From: JACPUX01 sp964517465
Lineage (GTDB): Bacteria > Pseudomonadota > Gammaproteobacteria > Burkholderiales > Casimicrobiaceae
Assembly: GCA_964517465.1 (NCBI GenBank)
Contig: CAZFEK010000001.1
Coordinates: 62,001 to 126,000, forward strand
DNA: 64,000 bases
Direction: 5' to 3'
In this document: positions 45,182 through 54,816 of the stretch, one piece after another
How positions within the stretch are numbered: the first letter of the stretch is position 1
Layout: the number at the start of each line of letters is the position of its first letter
Notes under the pieces: generated by a model
Databases searched by the model: none
What the model was told of the DNA's origin: nothing
Seen by the model: only the letters and a program-made list of their open reading frames with translations
Program-made: the position numbers and the translations under genes

Positions 45182-47734
45182 TTACTTGAACTTGTAGTTC
45201 ACGCTGCCATAGAAGAAGCGACCGCGGTTGGTATAAAGTTCAGCAAAACCCATTTGCGTGTACGCGTTGCTGCTCACATTCTGGATCGAAATCGGCGGCA
45301 TGCGATCAAGGAAGTTCTTCACCCCCACGTCGACGCGCAGATTCTTGATCCCCGACCAGCTGACTTGAATGTCACCCTCTTCGTGCTTGCCCACGGTGCG
45401 GACCGATGCCGGAATCGGCTCTTCGCCGGTCGAGGGATCGTCGGTGTCACGGAAGCCGGCAATGGTGCGCCACGACAAGCCAAGCACCCAAGACCCCATT
45501 TCCCATTCGGTCTTGAAGTAGTTGCGCCAGCGCGGAGTTGCGTAGGTATCGACGTAGTTATACCACGGGTCGCTGGTAGCTCCGCGTTGCCGCTGGTACA
45601 AGTAGTAGGTGGCCACGTCGCGCAAACCCAGCTTGCCCATGCTGCCCAGAGAGAACTTCAGCTGCCCGTCGACATCGAATCCCGAGGCCTCGAAGTAGCT
45701 GGTGTTTTGCAAGTTGGTATACACCAAGAGCTGACCATTGGCTGCGCGACCAGTGCGCCCGGCAAGCAGCGAGGAGAGAATGGTCGGCGACGTGATGTTG
45801 TCGCGCTTCTCGATCTTGAACCAGTCGAGCATCAGTGACATCGGGCCTGCTTCGACAACGCCACCGATGTTGAAGGTCTTGCCGATCTCGGGCTTGAGGT
45901 TGGGGTTGGAACCGTTCACCTGGTAGGCGGGAATGAAACAGCCGACCGGCTGGCCAATCGCTTGGCACTCCTCGTCGCTGGAGATGTTGATTGCGCCCTC
46001 CTCCTGCGCCCCAAAGAGCTGCTTGAGGGTCGGCATCTTGAAGCTTTCGCTGTAGGAGGCCCGAAGCAGGAAGGTCTTGTTGGGCTGCCACCGGGCGGCA
46101 ATTTTGGGCGAGGTCCGGGAATCGGTGGGGTAATCATCCCAGCGCACGGCGCCCTGCACCTCAACGCCCATACCCAGCGGTATATTCACTTCGCCGAAGA
46201 GGGCCTTGGCGTTGCGGGATGCATTGACCGGCGCCTGCTGGATGCTGCCCACGACCAAGCCCTGTTGGGTCAGCGCATCGGGTGTATCGACCAGTTCTTC
46301 GCGCCAGGCAGAAACGCCGGCAGCGTAGGCGAAGGGGCCCGCCTTCATCTGGAAGAGTTCGCCCGACATCTTGGCGTCGAAGAAACTCACCTGCGACTTG
46401 CCGACGCGCAACGGGTTGACCTTGAGGCTTTCCACCAGCGCCGGATCGTTGGTCGACACCGTAGCATCGAGCAGACCGGCTTCCAGCGCGGCATACCAAA
46501 GGTCATAGTTGTAATAATTGCTGTCGCGGTTGGTCACCTTGCTCTTGCCCTGGCCGGCCGCGATATTGAGATCGATCGAACCTAGCGTCCCTTCGACGCC
46601 GAGGATCACTTCGTCCAACTTCGACTTGCGATCGGTCATGCGCGGTCCGCCCTGCATGAAGCGGCCGGTGTACCACTGTCCGGTGGGCAGGACAAAGAAA
46701 TCGGGCACGGGGTGAGCGTCGAAGTGGTCCTTGGCTTCTCCCATGAAGGCTTGGGCAAAGCCCTTCCAGTTCGGGCTGAATTGGAAGGTTCCCACGACCA
46801 TGGCGCTCCAGCGGTCGGCGCCGTTATAGGCGGTCAAAAGGCTGGTATTGAAGTCATAGCGGCACAATCCCCCGCTAAAATTCTCGGGTGGGCAGGGTTT
46901 GACGGTCTCGCCGGTAAAGTTGAAGTCATCGTCCAGCAAGTTGCCATAAGGCGAGAACACACTGCGGCGATCCGGGCCGCCAAAACGCCGGAAGTCGACC
47001 GAGCTCGAAATATCCCGGTCCTTGCGCAGCACCGGGTCACGCTTGAAGTACTGGAACGACGCCAAAACGTTGAAGCGGTCCTTGTCCAGGGACCCCCAAC
47101 CGCCGGTAACGCTCAGGCTCTGTTCTTGCCCGTCGCTGCGGCTGGAAGTGCCATAGCCCACCTGCGCTTCGATTCCGGTGAAATCCTTGCGAGTGATGAA
47201 GTTGACCACGCCGGCGACGGCATCGGCACCATAAATGGCCGAGCCGCCATCTTTCAGGATCTCCACCCGCTCAATCGAGCCGATGGGAATCATGTTGATG
47301 TCGAAGGCCGCTCCCGCGCCCGACGAATCATAAAGGGCGTTGACCGGTACGCGCCGACCGTTGAGCAACACCAGCACGTTGGTTTCCGAAAGGCCGCGCA
47401 TGCGAATGGTGGCCGTACCGGATCCGGCGGGGCTGTTCGAGGCCAATTCGCCTTGGTCGAAAATATCGATAGTCGGCAAGGACCGCATCAGTTCGTTCAG
47501 GTTGGTGGCACCCGTACGCTCGATCTCTTTGCGCGTCACGACTTGCACCGGAGTGGCCGTTTCCCCCTCGATGCGCTTGATGTTGGAGCCAGTCACCTCG
47601 ATCTTTTCGATCTTGGTGGGCTGCTGTTCGGTTTGCTGCTGGGCCAAGGCCGAAGAGACAGCGAAGACACTCAAGCCTACGCCACCAACGGCATAAAGAA
47701 CCGCAGCCGCAAGGACTTTGCGTTGAAATACCAT
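45182..47734 (-). CDS. TonB-dependent outer-membrane receptor
   Basis: An 850-residue receptor: signal peptide (cleaved near ALA-QQQ), a plug with KIEKIEVTGSNIKRIEGETA, NVLVLLNGRRVPVNALYDSS and GSAIYGADAVAGVVNFITRK, and a beta-barrel ending FYGSVNYKFK. The plug is close to that of the next receptor. The ATG at 47734 was chosen for the signal peptide; the frame is open to 47989. It lacks an STN domain. A terminator follows; the peptidase gene is next in the same direction. Confidence 0.94.
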   Translation of the reverse strand: MVFQRKVLAAAVLYAVGGVGLSVFAVSSALAQQQTEQQPTKIEKIEVTGSNIKRIEGETATPVQVVTRKEIERTGATNLNELMRSLPTIDIFDQGELASNSPAGSGTATIRMRGLSETNVLVLLNGRRVPVNALYDSSGAGAAFDINMIPIGSIERVEILKDGGSAIYGADAVAGVVNFITRKDFTGIEAQVGYGTSSRSDGQEQSLSVTGGWGSLDKDRFNVLASFQYFKRDPVLRKDRDISSSVDFRRFGGPDRRSVFSPYGNLLDDDFNFTGETVKPCPPENFSGGLCRYDFNTSLLTAYNGADRWSAMVVGTFQFSPNWKGFAQAFMGEAKDHFDAHPVPDFFVLPTGQWYTGRFMQGGPRMTDRKSKLDEVILGVEGTLGSIDLNIAAGQGKSKVTNRDSNYYNYDLWYAALEAGLLDATVSTNDPALVESLKVNPLRVGKSQVSFFDAKMSGELFQMKAGPFAYAAGVSAWREELVDTPDALTQQGLVVGSIQQAPVNASRNAKALFGEVNIPLGMGVEVQGAVRWDDYPTDSRTSPKIAARWQPNKTFLLRASYSESFKMPTLKQLFGAQEEGAINISSDEECQAIGQPVGCFIPAYQVNGSNPNLKPEIGKTFNIGGVVEAGPMSLMLDWFKIEKRDNITSPTILSSLLAGRTGRAANGQLLVYTNLQNTSYFEASGFDVDGQLKFSLGSMGKLGLRDVATYYLYQRQRGATSDPWYNYVDTYATPRWRNYFKTEWEMGSWVLGLSWRTIAGFRDTDDPSTGEEPIPASVRTVGKHEEGDIQVSWSGIKNLRVDVGVKNFLDRMPPISIQNVSSNAYTQMGFAELYTNRGRFFYGSVNYKFK

Positions 47735-47925
47735 GAGTAACCCCCTCACGCGAATGTAAACGATTAACAGGATTCTTGTCTGCGGCGCGATGCCGCAACA
47801 ACGCGGAAATATACGCCATCGCCCCTGATTTTGCCAGCTTTGCGGAATCGATGCGAAAGCGACAAAGGAAGACAGATCAGGGATTCGGGGTTTCCCAGGA
47901 TTGTTATTCCGGCGATTGTGCAAAC

Positions 47926-47948
47926 AAAAACCGGCGCAAAGGCGCCGG
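47926..47948 (-). terminator. Terminator after the third TonB receptor gene
   Basis: GCGCCGG pairs back with CCGGCGC (loop AAAG) and on the minus strand TTTTTGTTTG follows. It lies 51 bases after the receptor stop. A second GC hairpin (GGGCGGCGG / CCGCCGCCC) at 47963-47987 lies between them. Confidence 0.8.
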
Positions 47949-47998
47949 CGAGACCTGCTGGCGGGCGGCGGCCCAAGACCGCCGCCCATCCAAACCCA

Positions 47999-50767
47999 TT
48001 ATTTGAACTTGTAATTCACGCTGCCGTACCAGAAGCGACCCCGCGGATCAGCCACCGAATTGGCGTAACCCGCAGCGTGCGACCCGTTGCTCGAGGAATC
48101 GACGTAGGGCGGCTCCTTGTCCATGATGTTGCGCACACCCACCGTCAGCTTCAGATTCTTGAACCCGGTGTAACGGGCCGAGAGGTTGAAGTTGGAGTAG
48201 TCGCCCACGCCGTGTGTGGCGGTGCAATCGCCCTCGAACGCACAAGGTTCGGTGTTGATGGCGATTTCCGACCAGCCGCGCACGAAACGCTGCTCTAAGG
48301 TCACGCCATAAGGACCTTGCTCCCAGTCAAGCGTCAAGGTGTGCTGCCAGCGCGGGTAGGACGCGCCACCAAACACGCCGGCACCGCCGTGACCGAGGTA
48401 GCTGATGTACGGCGTGTCCTTGCCTTGTTGGGCCTTGAACTTGGTCATCAGCGTACCAGACAGCGAAGCGGTGAACTTACCGACGCCCGTGCTGAAGCGC
48501 GACGTCAAGTCGAGGTCGACGCCCGAGCTCTTCACCCCGCCCAGATTCTCAAGCGGCTGGGCGATATAGAGCAGGAAGCCGGCCGAGTCGCGGAACACGC
48601 GGGTCGAGGAGTAACGCGCATACAGCGAATCATCGGTCAGGATGTCTTGGCCGTTGACCGAACCGATCGTGTCGCTCTTCTTGATGTCCCAGTAGTCCAT
48701 GGAGAAGGACATTTGGGGCGTGGGCTCGAGCACGAATCCGACCGTGAACTGCTTGGATTTCTCCGGCTTCAAGTTGGGATTGGACATGTTCCGCACCGTA
48801 AACTGCGTAAAGCAGCGCGGATCATCCTCGAATCCCGGCGGGCAACCCGGATCATAGACGTTGTCGGCGGTATTGGTTTCGGAATCCGGGCTCTTCGAAT
48901 CCCACAGCGAGGGGGCGCGGAAGCCGGTGCCGGCCGCAGCACGGAACAACATGCTCTTGGCCGGTTGCCAGCGCAAGGACGCCCGCGGGCTCACCTTGGA
49001 ACCGAAATCGCTGTAATGGTCGCCCCGTGCTGCCAACTGGGCTTCCCACCCTTTGGCGAAGGGAACCGACAACTCGCCATAAATCGCCGTGACGGTGCGG
49101 CTGGCATTGACCGTGGGGATGGTGCCCTCGCCACCGACGTGATACCCGGCGGAATAATCCGGATTGGTCGGATGGTCGTTGATCTTCTCGCCACGAATGT
49201 TGGCGCCGACGGCAACTGCCAGCGGCCCACCGCCCATGGGCATCAGCTCGCGGCTCATTTTGCCGTCCCACTGGGTGGTCTTGCCTTTGGACTTGCGCAT
49301 TTCACCGCGCATTTCCGCAGCACGCAACGCCGCCTCACCCTCCGCATCGATCGGGCCGAAGGGATTGATCAGGCCGGCCTCGAAGGCGTCGAGCAAGCGG
49401 TTCTCGTGGAAGAAGCCGGTGTAATGCAAGGTGGCATCGTTTTGGGCCCAGCTCAAGGCTGTTTCATAATCCCAACCGGCGAACAAACCCTTCAATCCAC
49501 CGACGATGCGGGTTTGAATGGCTTCCACATCGGTGATGCGGTTGCCACCCGGTTCCGCGCGCCAGGCGAAGTCGGCAAACCCGGGCACACCGGTATCAAA
49601 GGGGTCATATCCCAAGCGGCGCAAAAGATCGACCGGGTAATGCCGCCCATTGGTCGGATACAAGACGGCCCTTCGCGTCCCCGTGGCCGGGTCGATGCGC
49701 GTGAGGTCGCTGGACAGCGGAGTTGGCGCAATGCGGCCGATGTTGTGAGCCCGCGACATCGTGCCCTCGACGAAGAGCTGATGATCATTCGTCAGATTGC
49801 GCGTAAACCGGGCAAAGGTGTCCCATTTTCTTTGGTCCGGCAGGTTGTCGAGATAGGCTGCGTAACGCCCGCGGCAACGCATGCGCGGATCGCCGGAGGG
49901 AGTGGTTCCCGCCGTCTGAATGGTAGTAAAGGTCGGGTTGCAATCGCCGGTATAGGCGCCTGGGCTGAGACCAAAGTCCATCAAGCGGCCGGGAAAACCC
50001 CGGTAAGAGGTCAGCGGGAAGGGCAATGCGAGTTCCTGTTCGCCGCGCTCATAAAGTTTCTGCTCCACCGCCTTCATGCGCAGGTTGTTCTGCCAGCCGA
50101 AGCTCACCAAAACGTTGTAGTTGTCCTTGGCTAGATCGCCCATGCCCCAAACTGCATTGGCGCCGCGCTCGCCACCGCCTATGCCGGCCTCGGTGTCGCC
50201 ATAACGCAGGGTTACTTCGGCACCTTTGTAGTCCGAGCGGGTTATGAAGTTGATCACGCCGCCTATGGCATCCGAACCGTAAACCGCGGAAGCGCCGTCA
50301 CGCAGCACTTCGACACGTTCGATGGCGGAGAAGGGGATCGAATTGAGGTCCACCGACACAGCCCCGCCGATGCTGCCGAAGGCGTGGTTGGAAACCCGGC
50401 GACCGTTCAAGAGAATCAGCGTAGAGTTCGCCCCCAGGCCGCGCAGGTTGGCGAACGATTGGGAGTAGCCCGCGCCCTGCGTGCTGTCCGAGAACATACT
50501 GGTGCTGGCGGAAATGCGCCGAAGCACGTCTTCCGTATTGACCGCACCCATTTTCTCGATGTCCTGGCGGGTGATGACGGTCACGGGCAGAGCGGTTTCC
50601 CCCTCGATGCGCTTGATGTTGGAACCCGTCACTTCGATCTTTTCGATCTTGGCCGGTTTCTGGTCGGTCGCCTGAGCATAGGCACCCGTGGCCAGCACGA
50701 ACCCGGCCCCACCGACGCCGAGCGCGCACAGCAGCGCAGTGGTGAGGGTTTTGCGTTGGAATTTCAT
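47999..50767 (-). CDS. TonB-dependent outer-membrane receptor
   Basis: A 922-residue receptor. It has a signal peptide (MKFQRKTLTTALLCALGVGG, cleaved near AYA-QAT), a plug starting KIEKIEVTGSNIKRIEGETA, STLILLNGRRVSNHAFGSIG and GASAVYGSDAIGGVINFITR, then a barrel ending WYGSVNYKFK. A strong AAAGGAGG lies 8 bases before the ATG at 50767. Its N-terminal plug is nearly the same as that of the 850-residue receptor, so the two are recent paralogues. The ligand is unknown. Confidence 0.94.
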   Translation of the reverse strand: MKFQRKTLTTALLCALGVGGAGFVLATGAYAQATDQKPAKIEKIEVTGSNIKRIEGETALPVTVITRQDIEKMGAVNTEDVLRRISASTSMFSDSTQGAGYSQSFANLRGLGANSTLILLNGRRVSNHAFGSIGGAVSVDLNSIPFSAIERVEVLRDGASAVYGSDAIGGVINFITRSDYKGAEVTLRYGDTEAGIGGGERGANAVWGMGDLAKDNYNVLVSFGWQNNLRMKAVEQKLYERGEQELALPFPLTSYRGFPGRLMDFGLSPGAYTGDCNPTFTTIQTAGTTPSGDPRMRCRGRYAAYLDNLPDQRKWDTFARFTRNLTNDHQLFVEGTMSRAHNIGRIAPTPLSSDLTRIDPATGTRRAVLYPTNGRHYPVDLLRRLGYDPFDTGVPGFADFAWRAEPGGNRITDVEAIQTRIVGGLKGLFAGWDYETALSWAQNDATLHYTGFFHENRLLDAFEAGLINPFGPIDAEGEAALRAAEMRGEMRKSKGKTTQWDGKMSRELMPMGGGPLAVAVGANIRGEKINDHPTNPDYSAGYHVGGEGTIPTVNASRTVTAIYGELSVPFAKGWEAQLAARGDHYSDFGSKVSPRASLRWQPAKSMLFRAAAGTGFRAPSLWDSKSPDSETNTADNVYDPGCPPGFEDDPRCFTQFTVRNMSNPNLKPEKSKQFTVGFVLEPTPQMSFSMDYWDIKKSDTIGSVNGQDILTDDSLYARYSSTRVFRDSAGFLLYIAQPLENLGGVKSSGVDLDLTSRFSTGVGKFTASLSGTLMTKFKAQQGKDTPYISYLGHGGAGVFGGASYPRWQHTLTLDWEQGPYGVTLEQRFVRGWSEIAINTEPCAFEGDCTATHGVGDYSNFNLSARYTGFKNLKLTVGVRNIMDKEPPYVDSSSNGSHAAGYANSVADPRGRFWYGSVNYKFK

Positions 50768-50913
50768 TGAAAAACCTCCTTTGGTAGAGTTCTTGGGTGC
50801 GATTTGGGTTTTTGACCCAGGCTTACCCGTGCTTTAGACGATACAATACTGGGCAAGCCAATTCCACCAATCGTCACAATTCCGCCACATTGCTGCCCTC
50901 GGGTGTTGCAAAC

Positions 50914-51423
50914 GTGTCAAACATATTGATTCGCAAAGCACTTCCCACCGATCAGATCCGTATCGTGGGGATTTACAATGAATCGATCCCCGGACGCTTG
51001 GCTACCGCGGATCTCGAACCGGTCAGCGTTGAGGACCGGCGGGCCTGGTTCGCCGAGCATGCTGCACCGCAGCGTCCGCTCTGGGTGGCGGAAGCGGGCC
51101 ACGAAATTGCCGCTTGGCTGGGGCTGCGCAGTTTTTACGGCCGTCCGGCCTACCACCACACCGTCGAAGTGTCGGTTTATGTAGGCAACCGGTGGCAGCG
51201 CAGGGGGATTGCCGCCATGCTCTTGCAAGAGGCGCTGAACCAGGCCTCTGGTCTGGAAATCCAGACCCTGCTCGCTTTTATTTTTGGCCACAATCGGCCG
51301 AGCATCGCGCTTTTCGAGCGCTTCGGCTTTACGCGCTGGGGTAATTTGCCGCGCATTGCCGTGCTGGACGAAATCGAGCGCGACTTGGTCATCTACGGCC
51401 GCCGCCTCGATTCTGGAACCTGA
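50914..51423 (+). CDS. GNAT acetyltransferase, phosphinothricin/amine type
   Basis: A 169-residue GNAT. It has IRKALPTDQIRIVGIYNESI near the N-terminus, VEVSVYVGNRWQRRGIAAML with the acetyl-CoA loop (QRRGIA) and NRPSIALFERFGFTRWG, which is the bar/PAT-like pattern of proteins that acetylate methionine sulfoximine or phosphinothricin. A GTG at 50914 is preferred because it starts SNILIRK; an ATG-like start at 50797 would add 39 unsupported residues. It is divergent from a TonB receptor and followed 4 bases later by a second GNAT. Confidence 0.87.
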   Translation: MSNILIRKALPTDQIRIVGIYNESIPGRLATADLEPVSVEDRRAWFAEHAAPQRPLWVAEAGHEIAAWLGLRSFYGRPAYHHTVEVSVYVGNRWQRRGIAAMLLQEALNQASGLEIQTLLAFIFGHNRPSIALFERFGFTRWGNLPRIAVLDEIERDLVIYGRRLDSGT

Positions 51424-51427
51424 GCCT

Positions 51428-51916
51428 ATGCCCGAAGCCTCCTTTGCCATCATCCCAGCCGGGCCCGAAAATGTGGCAGCCATTCACGCCATGGTCATCG
51501 AATTGGCGGCCTACGAGAAACTCAGTCACCTATGCGTCAGTAGCGCCGAAGACATCTCCGCGGCACTTTTTGGGCCGCAACCGAGCGCCGAAGTGTTGTT
51601 GGGCACCGAAAACGGCATTCCCGTGGCCTTCGCGCTGTTTTTCCACAATTACTCGACTTTTCTCGGGCGCCGCGGCTTGTACCTGGAGGACCTCTTCGTC
51701 CGGCCAGCTTTCCGGCGCAAGGGCTATGCCCGGCAATTGCTCGCACGACTTGCGGCGCTTGCCGTGACGCGAGGCTGCGGGCGTTTCGAGTGGGCGGTTC
51801 TGGATTGGAATGCGCCGGCGATCGGCTTCTACCAGAGCCTGGGCGCGGAAGTACTGCCGGACTGGCGGATCGCCAGGGTGACGGGAGAGGCGCTACGGCG
51901 CTTGGCGACAGAATGA
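51428..51916 (+). CDS. GNAT acetyltransferase, diamine (SAT) type
   Basis: A 162-residue GNAT resembling spermidine/spermine N1-acetyltransferases. It has ELAAYEKLSHLCV, LFFHNYSTFLGRRGLYLEDL, VRPAFRRKGYARQLLARLA (acetyl-CoA loop) and WAVLDWNAPAIGFYQSLGAE, each close to the SAT1 pattern. The likely substrates are polyamines or related amines, by family. It starts 4 bases after the preceding GNAT stop, so the two form an operon of acetyltransferases. Confidence 0.87.
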   Translation: MPEASFAIIPAGPENVAAIHAMVIELAAYEKLSHLCVSSAEDISAALFGPQPSAEVLLGTENGIPVAFALFFHNYSTFLGRRGLYLEDLFVRPAFRRKGYARQLLARLAALAVTRGCGRFEWAVLDWNAPAIGFYQSLGAEVLPDWRIARVTGEALRRLATE

Positions 51917-51975
51917 GACAGCCCCCTTTACGCGCCACGCAAGAAGCGCAGATGTAGGCGTTGGGCGAACGAGCG

Positions 51976-52980
51976 TCAGATCAGGTAATCGAGCCCCAAG
52001 TCGCGCAATAAGCCCCTGGGAGCTCGAGATTGCCATAGCTTCTCAATGTTCTGGAGGGTGCTCCCCGGCAACGGGTGTGCAATCGTTTCCCGCGCCAGCG
52101 GCGTGTCGGCTTGGGAGTCCTTGCTGATTACGGCCAGCAATTGTTGCTCACTGGGCATGCACAGCTCCAAGAACCGGGACAGCAGCTCGCACGTCTCCAC
52201 CGGCCGGGTCCCAAGCACCTCGTAAGCCAGGCAAAGACACTCCGCATTTGTGCGCAGCCACTGAAGCGCGCGCAAGGCGGCGACATAGACCGCAAAGTTT
52301 TCCTCCAGACTGTCCGGAAAGGCGCGCATGCGGGATTGGCACCAGGAATTAAATCCTCGAGTCAGGAAAATCGCTTTCGGTTTGGCCGGGAAGCTGGCGA
52401 GGATTTCCGCTGGCGAAAAATTGGCTTCGCTTCGAAGTTTCAAGGTAATCGCAGCGGTCCTTTCGACGGCCAAAGGCGCAAGGAGCATCCGGCCTGCCGT
52501 GCCAAGCGTTTGCACCGTCCTTTCGGCGTAAGGAAGCCCTCGAGACCTCCGAAGGGCAAAATGACAGGCGGCTTGGGTATAAAAATCCGGCTCGGAAATC
52601 GAGACCGCGCCCATCTCCCCTAACAGCGCATTCAAGAGCGTCGAGCCGCAGCGGCCGGGAGAAAAGACCAGGGCAAGCCTAGCCAACCCCAAACTCGGTA
52701 CAGAAGTCAGGGTTTCTGCAGGCACCCGCAAGAATTCGCGCGTGTGCTCGCGAAGATACAAGTAGTGAAACGGAGCGCTTGACGCCGACCTGGGATCGAG
52801 GCCAGCGGCCAATATGATCGAATCCTGGCCAAAATCGAGGCAATACGGGATCAAGCTTTCGGTGCCAAAATCCGAGAGCGCGGCAACGCTTGGGCTTTCC
52901 ATAGGAATGTCAGTCGGAGAAACGATCCGCATTCCAAGGCCAGGCCTAACACGAGTCGAAAATCGTAGTACTTCTCTCAT
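51976..52980 (-). CDS. Sulfotransferase-like protein
   Basis: A 334-residue protein with the PAPS-binding loop of sulfotransferases (VFSPGRCGSTLLNALLGEM) and a later FLTRGFNSWCQSRM that resembles the second PAPS-binding region. The first 100 residues are not recognised. There is no signal peptide. It may sulfate a small molecule or glycan; some bacterial members have other roles. The start at 52980 is uncertain, with alternatives at 53016 or downstream. It is convergent with the GNAT pair and stands alone. Confidence 0.7.
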   Translation of the reverse strand: MREVLRFSTRVRPGLGMRIVSPTDIPMESPSVAALSDFGTESLIPYCLDFGQDSIILAAGLDPRSASSAPFHYLYLREHTREFLRVPAETLTSVPSLGLARLALVFSPGRCGSTLLNALLGEMGAVSISEPDFYTQAACHFALRRSRGLPYAERTVQTLGTAGRMLLAPLAVERTAAITLKLRSEANFSPAEILASFPAKPKAIFLTRGFNSWCQSRMRAFPDSLEENFAVYVAALRALQWLRTNAECLCLAYEVLGTRPVETCELLSRFLELCMPSEQQLLAVISKDSQADTPLARETIAHPLPGSTLQNIEKLWQSRAPRGLLRDLGLDYLI

Positions 52981-53194
52981 GACCGACCAAACTTCTCTTC
53001 TTACCGCCCGCGCCACCTTCGCCTGGAAGCTGCTCTTGGAAACGCTTGGGAATGCTCAGCGCCGGAGCTAAGGAGTCGGTCTCGCGGGCGCCAAAGGCCT
53101 TTCTGCGACGCTCCTGCGCCTGATTGTGCCGCCGGAATCTCCGATCGGCAGCGCTTCGCTGCTGGGGACGATCGGCGCAGACCCTGCCAAATGC

Positions 53195-53228
53195 AAAAAA
53201 CAGAGCGGGCGAATACTCTCCGCCCGCT
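53195..53228 (-). terminator. Terminator after trpB2
   Basis: GAGCGGGC pairs with GCCCGCTC (8 bases) around an 11-base loop. On the minus strand TGTTTTTTG follows. It lies 20 bases after the TrpB2 stop. Confidence 0.85.
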
Positions 53229-53248
53229 CATCGAAAAAAACCAGCGTA

Positions 53249-54607
53249 CTAAACCACCGGCAAAGCCGCCAGCGACTTATCCAGGGCGTTCTGATCGTAA
53301 GCCTTATCCTGCAGCTTGCCTTCGAAATAATCGATATAGGCCTGCATGTCGAAATGGCCGTGACCCGAGAGGTTGAAAAGGATCGCCTTGGAGGTCCCAG
53401 ACTCGCGGCACTTCAAAGCCTCGTCGACTGCGGCGCGCACCGCATGGCTCGATTCGGGCGCCGGGACGATGCCCTCGGCGCGCGCGAACTGCACCGCCGC
53501 TTCGAAGCAAGGCGTCTGGTGGTAGGCGCGCGCTTCCAAGAGGCCCAGTTCTTTGCAATGCGACACCAGGGGCGACATGCCATGATAGCGAAGGCCGCCG
53601 GCGTGCAGTCCCGAAGGCATGAAATTGGAGCCCAAGGTGTGCATTTTCGCCAGCGGCGTCATACAGCCCGTGTCGCCAAAGTCGTAGGCATATTTCCCGC
53701 GCGTCAGCGAAGGGCACGCAGCCGGTTCGACGGCGATGACCTGCACTTTACGGCCACCGCGCAACTGCAGCCCGATGAACGGAAAGGCGATACCGGCGAA
53801 GTTCGATCCGCCCCCGGCGCAACCTATCACCACGTCGGGATAATCGTTGGCCATGCCCATCTGTTCGATGGCCTCGAGACCGATCACCGATTGATGCAAC
53901 AACACGTGATTGAGCACCGAGCCCAGGGCATATTTCACATCGTCGTGGGTAGCCGCAATCTCTACCGCTTCCGAAATGGCGATGCCAAGGCTCCCCAGGG
54001 AATCCGGGTCGGCGGCCAGCACCGATCGCCCGTAATTCGTTTCCATCGAGGGGCTAGCCACACAGCGGGCGCCGTAGGTTTCCATCAGGGCGCGGCGATA
54101 AGGCTTCTGGTTGTACGACACCCGGACCATGAAGACCTGCACTTCGATGCCGAATAGCGCTCCGGCAAACGAAAGCGAGGAGCCCCATTGGCCTGCGCCG
54201 GTCTCGGTGCTAATCTTCTTGATGCCGGCCTCTTTGTTGTAGAACGCCTGGGCGACCGCGGTATTGGGCTTGTGACTGCCCGCCGGACTGACGCCTTCAT
54301 ACTTGTAGTATATGCGCGCAGGCGTTTGCAATGCCTGTTCCAAGCGTCTCGCGCGGAACAAGGGGCTGGGGCGCCACTGACGATAGATCTTGCGCACCGG
54401 TTCCGGGATTTCGATCTCCCTTTCCGTGCTCACTTCCTGCATGATCAGCGACATCGGAAACAAGGGCGCCAGATCATCCGGCCCGACCGGCTGTTTGGTG
54501 CCCGGATGGAGCACCGCAGGCGGAGGCGAAGGCAAATCGGCGGCGATGTTGTACCAGAACTTCGGAAGATGGCTCTCGTCGAGCAGATACTTGACTGTCT
54601 CACTCAT
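53249..54607 (-). CDS. TrpB2-type pyridoxal-phosphate enzyme (tryptophan synthase beta-like)
   Basis: A 452-residue PLP enzyme of the TrpB2 clade. Features: the PLP Lys in SPAGSHKPNTA, the phosphate loop GCAGGGSNFAG, and the TrpB2-specific longer N-terminus (MSETVKYLLDESHLPKFWYN). TrpB2 proteins convert indole and serine to tryptophan without needing TrpA; some act as serine deaminases or have other partners. No trpA or trp gene lies nearby. The ATG at 54607 is chosen over upstream codons. A terminator follows. Confidence 0.9.
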   Translation of the reverse strand: MSETVKYLLDESHLPKFWYNIAADLPSPPPAVLHPGTKQPVGPDDLAPLFPMSLIMQEVSTEREIEIPEPVRKIYRQWRPSPLFRARRLEQALQTPARIYYKYEGVSPAGSHKPNTAVAQAFYNKEAGIKKISTETGAGQWGSSLSFAGALFGIEVQVFMVRVSYNQKPYRRALMETYGARCVASPSMETNYGRSVLAADPDSLGSLGIAISEAVEIAATHDDVKYALGSVLNHVLLHQSVIGLEAIEQMGMANDYPDVVIGCAGGGSNFAGIAFPFIGLQLRGGRKVQVIAVEPAACPSLTRGKYAYDFGDTGCMTPLAKMHTLGSNFMPSGLHAGGLRYHGMSPLVSHCKELGLLEARAYHQTPCFEAAVQFARAEGIVPAPESSHAVRAAVDEALKCRESGTSKAILFNLSGHGHFDMQAYIDYFEGKLQDKAYDQNALDKSLAALPVV

Positions 54608-54816
54608 CGGACAAACTCCCCTATTCCTTGGATACCCCGCGAGGCGGAGTTTCCCACAGTCCAAGGGCCTTGGAAAGTATTACTCATTGCGCGGCGCACA
54701 ATGAAAATTGTTGCGCATCAATACCGCACTCTGGACTGCAGCCAACAAGCACGCGCCGCGCCGCAGACGCCGCACTTTTTCTCGCTCTTCTTCGAAATTC
54801 GATGCGGGAGCCGAAC

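Noticed and set aside
48317..50134. 605-residue open frame opposite a TonB receptor
   Set aside because: The minus strand codes a full receptor with signal peptide, plug and barrel; the plus-strand frame shows no domain.
50768..50913. Cobalamin or other riboswitch before the TonB receptors
   Set aside because: No B12 box or other conserved core in the leaders; the 922-residue receptor has just a strong ribosome binding site.
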